Program-made: the position numbers and the translations under genes | Notes under the pieces: model-generated | What the model was told of the DNA's origin: nothing | The model's input: only the letters and a program-made list of their open reading frames with translations | The model's database searches: none | Assembly (NCBI RefSeq): GCF_000226115.1 | Contig: NC_016462.1 | Coordinates: forward strand, 2,046,001 to 2,110,000 | DNA from: Thermothielavioides terrestris NRRL 8126 | Lineage: Eukaryota > Ascomycota > Sordariomycetes > Sordariales > Chaetomiaceae | Direction of reading: 5' to 3' | Length of the DNA: 64,000 bases | In this document: in pieces, positions 57,139-64,000 of the stretch | How positions within the stretch are numbered: the stretch's first letter is position 1 | Layout of the letters: each line of letters opens with the position of its first letter

Positions 57139-59095
57139 TTACCTCCGCCCCCTCTCCCGCTCGCCCCTCCTCTCCTCCTCCCGCCGCTGCCGCTTCCTGC
57201 TCTCCTGCGCGATCATATCGCTCAGGTCCTCCTCGTAGGCCGCGCGGCTCCACTGGGCGCCGACGCCCTCCTCGCGGCGGCTGGCCTCGAACTTGCGCCG
57301 CAGGTCGTCCTTGCTGATGCCGCCCTGCGCCGCCAGCGCGTCCGGGTCGAGCGCCACGTCCACGTCGCCGGGCTTCTTGCGCTTGCGCGAGGCCTCGTCG
57401 TCCTGGCCGAGCACCGGCACCGACGCCGGCGCCGGCGCCGCCTGCTTCTTGGACAGGTCGTACGTCTTGTCGCTGCCGAAGAAGCCCTCGGCGCGGCCCT
57501 GGCGCTCGGGGATCACCGTGTACGCCTGCCGCGGCGCGCCGTACGACGACTCCTCCGTCTCGAACCCGCGCCGCGTCTTGCGCAGGTCGAACTCGCCCGC
57601 CATGCTGGTCTCCACCCCCGCCGGCGCGTGCATGTCCGCATGCACCGTGCTGGCGTACCCGCCGGGCGTCTCCAGGCCGCTGACCGTCTCCGTCCCGCCC
57701 GGCGGGATGTCGCCTGCTTCCGACCCCTCTTCCTCTTCCTCCTCTTCCGACTCTTCTTCCTCGGATTCTTCGGCAAGCGGTTGCAGCTCGCCCCAAAGCG
57801 TGCGTTCGACGGGCTCGCCGACCGGGGCCGCGGCACCGACGACGGCTTGAGGTTGTGGGCCTTGTTGTGGTTGGTAGGGCCCGGCCGCACCGGGTTGCCC
57901 GGGAGCCATGATGCCGAAGATGTCGCCGCCGTAGAGGGGGCGGTTGTATTCGTCCAACGGGGGCTTACCCCACTGCCCAGGCTGGAAGCCCCACGACGCT
58001 CCTGGCGGGATAGGCGCGTTGAGACCCGGGATTTTGAGGGTCGGGTACGAGGGCGGGGGACCGATGCGTTGTTGTTGCAGCAGCCAGGGGGGCGGGAAAC
58101 CGGGCTGCATGCCAAGCGCCTCGCGCAGCGCGTCGCTAATCTCGCCGGGCTTGAACACCTTGTAGTCCGCCTCCCACTCCTTGCCTTCGTAGTATACATC
58201 GCCGAACCGGGTCAGCTCAGGCTTCGTCTGGTGGCGGAAGAAGGCGTCGTAGAGCTTCTGGTAGTCGATGTCCAGCTTGCCCATCTTGGGTTGCACCCGC
58301 TCGCGCTGCTTCTGCTTGAGCGTCTGCTCAGCTTGCTTCTCGAGGACAGCGTCGCGCATCTCGGTGATGCCGGTCTCGGCAATGAACTTGGGCAGCTTGA
58401 ACGGCGGCTTCTCGATACCCCTCTTGCTGGAGAGGTACTCGCGCTTCAGCGACCAGTGGCCCGGCACGGGGACGATGTTGCGCTGTGCCTTGATCTGGAC
58501 CAGCAGGCGGGGGTCGGAAGAAGAGACATCGTGCCACTCGACGACCTCGGGATTCCGCACGAGCGCCTTGAGCTCGGCGATGGACAGCTTGTTCAGCTTC
58601 TTCCGCTTCTTCTTGGACAGCTTTGGTTGTGCATCCTCCCCCTCGCTAGGGATCTCGTCGTCCTGGTCAAAGAAGACTTCGCCCTTGTTGCCCGCGTTCG
58701 CTTCTCTGGATGCCTCCTCATCCTCCAAACCCGCCCCAAACTTCTTGAAGATGCTCTTGTACGCGGCAAACGCTGGGTCGTCCTCCGGAAGAACTATTTC
58801 ATCAACGGGGCCGTCGGCGTCGATCTTGTCTGACGCATCCGGGTCCTTCTTGACCTCGAGATGGTCGGGGGATGTACTGTCGCCGTTGACAGGCGGCTCT
58901 GTTGCCTCCGCAGTCTCGTCCTTGACCTCGCGCTCCGTGGCACCGTTTTGCTGGGGCTGTCAGTCAATGTCGGCACAGGAACGGGCGGAAAGGAACATAA
59001 GGAAAAGCCTGGAAACGCACCTCAGCCCGGGCCTTCTTCTGCTCCTTCTTCTTGGCCCGGCGCATCTGGTTCTTGGTCATCTTCGGCGCCGCCAT
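57139..59095 (-). CDS. CUS1: Splicing factor 3b subunit 2 (SF3b145/Cus1)
   Basis: U2 snRNP component that anchors SF3b near the branch site. Exons 59021-59095 and 57139-58956 (64-bp intron GTGCGT..CTGACAG, phase 0) give 630 residues. The N-terminus is MAAPKMTKNQMRRAKKKEQK. The signature DUF382 region is clear: VVEWHDVSSSDPRLLVQIKA, RNIVPVPGHWSLKREYLSSK, GIEKPPFKLPKFIAETGI. The PSP motif follows: FKPGEISDALREALGM, GFPPPWLLQQQRIGPPPSYP, LKIPGLNAPIPPGASWGF. An acidic run (EESEEEESEEEEEEEGSE) and an Arg/Glu-rich tail close the protein. A secure assignment. Confidence 0.96.
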
Positions 59096-59875
59096 CTTGC
59101 CTACTCTGAGCCGGTGGCTCCAAAACCAGTGGCAGATCTAGGGGCGTAAAGCATGCAAAGGCGTCAGAGCGGTGCGCTGCCTTGCGCTGATGGCAGATAA
59201 GGATGTCGGGCTGTTGCTGAGAAGCAGTGAAGTGGTGGAGCTGCACGCGATCAAACCCGCTGGCTTATCAGGTGCAAAGCCACGCGCCGCCTTGCCAAAA
59301 GTTTGGAGGCTCATGCCGAGCTGAGCGCCCCTCTGTGGCTGGGGATCACTCCAGCAAGCACACCTGGGAGCGGGTTAGTGGGGCGCTGTGGCGGTGCCGA
59401 ATTTCCAGGTTCACTGGTCGATGGCGTGCTACTGCGTCAGTCCAGTGCAATCCGTCACAGGAAGATTGGAATTGGGGGCGCCAAGAGAGTTTATTTGGCA
59501 ACATTCCTTGGCAGCATGTTCACTAACTAACCTGGAACGGCTAGCGGCACTCCAACGTCAGGGCACCCCCCCCCCAAACCAAGGCCATCGGACGAGACAG
59601 GCGGGCAGCTGCGCGGCCCTCAATTGCCGCAAAACTGTGCTGCGTCGTGTTTCCTCGTGTTGCACGTTGCGCAGTGCTTGCTTCAACATCATTAACAGAC
59701 ATGAGGAAGCGGTCATGATCACATAGTCCGGGGACGCGCGGCAGCATTTTATTCACTCGTTTCAGTATTTCGTCGCCGCTGACCAGCCTCGAGCCACTCG
59801 CTTCACAATTCGTTTGCCGCGTCCAACTAGAGCCGCCAAAGCGTCCCGCAGTCCCAAAACGCCAACCCGCGCGCG
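59096..59875. other. Divergent promoter of CUS1 and the SLY41-like transporter
   Basis: 780 bp between start codons; nothing else recognised. Confidence 0.5.
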
Positions 59876-61743
59876 ATGCCGCATTCCACATCACATTCCG
59901 CGTTGCACTCGACCGGATCCCACATGCGGGCTGCATCGCAGACTCGCTCGTCCGGCACAAAGTCCCATGCCGATTCGAACGGGGGACCGGGGCAGGGGGA
60001 AACCGAGAAGTTCCCCGACTTCGACGCCGGTTACGCCGTTGCCGCCAACGGGCAGTTCGCCGGCCAGCGCTGGCAGCCGAACGGCCATGTCAATGGCAAT
60101 ACGACACCCTCAGCTGACCGCTGGCACGCCCGACGGGACAGCAGGGTGAGGTGGGCGCCAAGGGAGCCCGTCTCTGGTCCGCCGGGGGCGGCGTACGGGA
60201 GGAGAACCAGCCTCAGCAATGCCATGCACCGAATGCGCTCGGTCAACATGAGCCAGAACGCCCAAGAGATCGCTGACGCGCTGCGTGCTCCCGTCTCGTG
60301 GAAGCTGATTGTATGCCCTCGCCTTGCGGCAGTAGACATGTCTTAGTGCTGATTGTCCCCCTTTCGTGGCAGGTGCTCTGCATCATGTGGTACTGGTCGT
60401 CCGCCCTGACCAATACCTCTTCCAAGACCATCCTGACGGCCTTCGACAAGCCGGCGACTTTGACGCTCATCCAGTTTGCACTCGTGTCGTTGTACTGCAT
60501 CTTGTTCTCCTGGCTGGCGTCGACCTTCCCGCAGCTGAGAACGGCCATCCCGGCTTTGAAGTATCCGATCCGATACCCATCGCGAGACGTAATCAAGACG
60601 ACGCTGCCGCTGGCTGCCTTCCAGATCGGCGGTCACCTCCTGAGCTCGAATGCCACCTCCAAGATTCCCGTCTCTCTCGTGCACACCATCAAGGGCCTCT
60701 CGCCGCTCTTCACCGTGCTGGCGTACCGCTTCATCTTCGACATCCGCTACCCCAGAGCGACCTACTTCTCGCTCATACCGCTCACGATCGGCGTCATGCT
60801 CGCCTGCTCCGGCAACCACACGTTCGGCGGCCAATACCTCGGCATCCTCTACGCCCTGCTCGCCACCGTCATCTTCGTCACCCAGAATATATTTTCCAAG
60901 CGGCTCTTCAACGAGGCGGCGCGCGCCGAGCAGGAGGGGGCCGGGGCCCACTCGCGCAAGCTGGACAAGCTCAACCTGCTCTGCTACTCGTCCGGCCTGG
61001 CCTTCCTCCTCACGGGGCCCATTTGGCTGTGGTCCGAGGGCATCGGCATCCTGGGCGACTTCCTCTGGGACGGCAGCGTGGACCTGAACCAGAGCCCCAA
61101 CTCGCTCGACCACGGGCCGCTGGTGCTCGAGTACGTGTTCAACGGCACGTTCCACTTCGCGCAGAACATCCTCGCCTTCGTGCTGCTGTCCATGGTCTCG
61201 CCCGTCACCTACTCGGTCGCCTCGCTGATCAAGCGCGTCTTCGTCATCATCATCGCCATCCTCTGGTTCCGCAGCCCGACCACCCGCGTCCAGGCCGCCG
61301 GCATCGCCCTCACCTTCCTGGGCCTCTACTTCTACGACCGCAGCAACGCCAAGAACAAGGCCGACCAGCGCGCCCGCTCCATGACCGAGTCCCGCCGCGC
61401 CGACGCCCTCCTCCCGCTGAGCGCCAAGCACGCCAACCTCCTCCTCAATTCATCGGCGGCGGGGAATCAGGGTGTGGCTGTTGCTTCGGGCGGCGGCCAG
61501 AACGGCGCGGTCGTGTTCGAGAGCCCCGTCGCTGTGTCTGCCGACGCAGCGGCGGCGGCGTTTGCATCGGGCGGCGGCGTCGCGGCGGCCGATAGTAAGA
61601 AATCGGATGATGTGGGCGGCGGGCGCGGCCCCGGCGGGCGGAATCGCGGGGCGAGCAATGCCGGCTGGCTGCCGCCCGGGACGAGACAGGAAGAGACCTG
61701 GCGGGCGGGCGACGGGCAGGCGGTCGCGGTTGCGGCGAGGTGA
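59876..61743 (+). CDS. SLY41: Triose-phosphate-translocator family transporter, SLY41-like
   Basis: Exons 59876-60310 and 60373-61743 (62-bp intron GTATGC..GTGGCAG, phase 0) give 601 residues. A disordered 140-residue cytosolic N-terminus is followed by about ten hydrophobic segments in the TPT/EamA pattern, starting ALRAPVSWKLI-VLCIMWYWS and including NTSSKTILTAF, AAFQIGGHLLSSNATS, IPVSLVHTIKGLSPLFTVLA, GVMLACSGNH and SMVSPVTYSVASLIKRVFVI. These are hallmarks of the TPT family; the long N-terminus and sequence fit yeast Sly41, an ER-Golgi membrane protein and suppressor of Ypt1 loss. The C-terminal 120 residues are Ala/Gly-rich and disordered. Substrate unproven (phosphorylated C3-C6 compounds or nucleotide sugars in relatives). 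Confidence 0.88.
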
Positions 61744-62173
61744 GGGGACCAGACTGCCTGGGAAGAGCATGGGATGCGGGAAGAGTATGGGATGGATGTG
61801 TGATGTTTTTGCGATGTCTGGACGATTGCGCTATGGGATTTTCAGCGGGCCATACAGGCGATGTCCGGGTTTGGCATCACGCCGTGTCATAGTGTGCGCG
61901 CTGGTACGACTGGATTGTATTTAGAGACGGCTTTGGGTTTCGCATACACTGGAGGGCTAGAGGGCGTTTTTCATATGGGTTACTTTTGCTTGTTTGAGAA
62001 CAGGGCGCCTGGGTTGTTGTATGATATTATGCCCAAGGTATATAGATCTTGCATCTCACACCGATCACGAAGACGAACACTCGCGCTGGACGAATCCATT
62101 TACCGCCCACCAAACCGGGTATATGTACATACTTGTTGACCATGCACAACCATCAGTCACTAACCCGCTCCGC
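61744..62173. other. Intergenic, between convergent genes
   Basis: 430 bp, AT-richer than the surroundings; nothing recognised. Confidence 0.5.
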
Positions 62174-63825
62174 TCACTCAATCAACCAGTCCTCCACCTC
62201 CACCCCGACCCCTCTCCCCAACCCCCGAATCACCTCCCACCCAACATTAACCCTCCACTTCCCACCGCAATCCATCGGATCCCCCCCGCCGCCGACCCGC
62301 ACGAGCAGGCGCAGGCTCGCCAGCGTGGCAATCGCCATCCCGACGTCCGCATCCCGCTGGCCCTTGCCGGCCGCTTCCTCCCCCGCAACACCGGAACCAC
62401 CAGCAGGCACAGCAGCAGCAGCAGTAGTAGCAGCAGCAGCACGCGCCTCCCACTCGCCCCGCACGGCCGCGAAGATGGCCAGCATGCGCTCCAGCACGAA
62501 GGCGTGCGCGCCGAGCAGCTTGCGCGCGATCTTGCGGTGCTTGCTGCGGCCGCGACCGCCGCCGGCCACACCGCCGCCCCCGCCCCCGCCGCGGCGGCGG
62601 CGCTGCCGGTGGTAGTGCGTCGAGAAGAGGGTCACGTCGTGCCGGGTGGCGTTGTGCGAGGCGAGGTAGGCGGCGAGCAGGAGCAGGCGCGGAGTGGTGG
62701 GCAGGAGGGTTGCTAGGTCGGCGCCGGCGCCGGCGCCAGCGCCGGTGGTTACAGGTTTTTTATGTTGGATGGTGGTGGGTTTCGTCGTCGTCGTGCTCGT
62801 GGGGATGGCGAGCACGCCCGGGTCGAGGAGCCGCTCGTCCTGGAAGTGCAGGCGCGCGGCGACGAGGAGCTTGGAGAACTCGCGCGCGGAGTGGGTGCCG
62901 GCGTGGATGGGCGCGGTGAAGCGCGGCCAGAGGGCGGCGCAGGCGTGGTGGAAGGAGGGGAGGGTGCGGGAGGCGGCGCGGGCCAGGGCGTCGTGGACGG
63001 CGGCGGCGAAGCGGGCCCAGAGATCGGCGGTGTCGGAGGCGGTGGTGTTGGGGAGTGCCGGGGGCGGATTGGCAGAAAGGATAGTGACGAACTCTGGTTT
63101 GGTATAAGCCGGAAAGTGGAGGTGGGGAACGGAAGCAGTCCGCAGGAAGGAGGGTGGCGGGGATGTCACGATGAAGACTGTGGTGAGGCAGGGGATCTGG
63201 AGCGCGTTGTTAGTTCAGTGAAGAGTGGGAATACGGGGGTGGAGAGGGGCCACTCACGATCTCGGATAGCCTGGCAAGGGCGGGCAGCAGCGTATGAGGC
63301 GCGTCCCGCTGGCGGTCGATGGCGTCGAAGACGAGCACAAAGCGGAAGCCGTCCGGGCGAGGGGTGTACTTGAGCATCTTCGACAGCTCGACGGCCAGCT
63401 GCGACACGGTCTCGCACCTTGGCGGAGCGGCATCCCACCCCAAGGCATCGGCGACCTTGCCGACGACGCTCTCGTACAGATGGCGGGCGGTGATGCATTC
63501 GGCCGAGTTGATGATGGCGTGTCTCAGGTTGAAACCGTCATCGTCGGTCAGGGCCGACAGTCTGCCCAGCAGTGCTGCCGTGATGGCACTCTTGCCTGTG
63601 GCTTCAGCGCCATAGATGACCAGATTGCGACAAGGCGCGGCGCCAGGCTGTTCCCTTGTTAATATTACACACAGTTTACTCGAAATCATGTATCGAGGAG
63701 CAGCAGAGCGGTCTCACCCAAATAAGCGTCGCTAAAGCTCGAATCTGCGTTTCCCGGCAGGGGAAGCTTTGGCTGAGGGTCGTCAAGATGAGCTCGTCGG
63801 GCAGCTGGAACAGGGAGCGGCTCAT
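62174..63825 (-). CDS. ORC5: Origin recognition complex subunit 5
   Basis: AAA+ subunit of ORC, which loads MCM at replication origins. Exons 63718-63825, 63258-63647 and 62174-63196 (introns GTGAGA..GAACAG and GTGAGT..CTCCAG, both phase 0) give 506 residues. N-terminus LPDELILTTLSQSFPCRETQ, then PGAAPCRNLVIYGAEATGKS with Walker A at residues 49-56, HAIINSAECITARHLYESVV, and Walker B-type FRFVLVFDAIDRQRD. After it come VFIVTSPPP (sensor-like) and the C-terminal ORC5 region ending WEVIRGLGRGVGVEVEDWLI. Odd: a basic Gly-rich insertion (RQRRRRGGGGGGGVAGGGRG) and Ala/Thr-rich low-complexity tracts in the C-terminal domain. The assignment is secure. Confidence 0.93.
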
Positions 63826-64000
63826 GGTGGTTGCAAGTTGGCACCTTTGACTCTTTGGTGAACCACATGTACCGTAGATGGACAGGTCTCTCGACTCATC
63901 GGCCAATGAGACGGATGTCCGCAGCCTGAGGTGGTTTACGCAGTACCTGGTAGCTCGGGCACACAGATGTGGAAGTCGCGGTACGCGCATCTCGGTGCAA
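63826..64000. other. ORC5 upstream region at the window edge
   Basis: 175 bp; no coding sequence recognised. Confidence 0.4.

Noticed and set aside
56768..57796. 342-codon minus-strand frame
   Set aside because: Overlaps SF3B2 in another frame; Gly/Arg/Ala-rich shadow.
60343..61431. 362-codon minus-strand frame opposite the transporter
   Set aside because: Antisense shadow of the SLY41-like exon.

Overview
This window reads as chromosomal DNA of a filamentous ascomycete, most likely a Sordariales/Chaetomiaceae-type fungus. The evidence is GC-rich coding sequence, short phase-consistent introns (mostly 58-150 bp), pyrimidine-rich leaders, a Su(z)12-type Polycomb gene, and a retroelement with a clean RIP (repeat-induced point mutation) signature. 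Gene models below were built by hand from reading frames, splice signals and family motifs. No search was run.

Layout. 1-0.9 kb: 5' part of mitochondrial HSP60 (minus). 2.3-20 kb: an unusual concentration of small Myb/SANT-like DNA-binding genes. Four have a two- or three-exon 'type 1' domain (2351-3402, 5715-6743, 15748-17132, 18623-20022). Between them lie six 'type 2' modules on the minus strand. One type 2 gene (12663-13724) has its own second exon with an AT-hook. The other five modules (9883-11813) are first exons, each with its own ATG and a phase-2 donor, but only one matching downstream exon exists (9465-9729). I read this as a single locus that makes five proteins from alternative first exons joined to one constant exon. 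This is the most novel feature of the window.

21.8-29 kb: a large basic/proline-rich nuclear-type protein whose C-terminal region recalls AF4/Ebp1 (minus) and a coiled-coil protein (minus). 29.4-29.8 kb: a 401-bp MITE with 33-bp inverted repeats. 30.4-43.6 kb: conserved housekeeping genes RVB2 (plus), LIN1/CD2BP2 (minus), UFD1 (plus, start codon alone in its coding exon), an F-box protein (plus) and SUZ12 (plus).

45.7-53.4 kb: a 6962-bp Ty1/copia-type LTR retrotransposon (minus orientation, 201-bp LTRs, 5-bp target duplication ATTGA), destroyed by RIP. It has inserted just after the start codon of a minus-strand gene; the ATG lies at 53385-53387 and the body at 45695-46415. 54.1-63.8 kb: a small uncharacterised gene, a metallophosphoesterase (minus), SF3B2/CUS1 (minus), a SLY41-like triose-phosphate-translocator family transporter (plus) and ORC5 (minus).

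Functionally the right half is mostly core nuclear machinery (chromatin, splicing, replication, Cdc48 pathway). The left third is a lineage-specific array of DNA-binding paralogues. Most of these carry clusters of psi-K-x-E (SUMO-type) motifs in their tails, which suggests a family of regulators with a shared mode of control.
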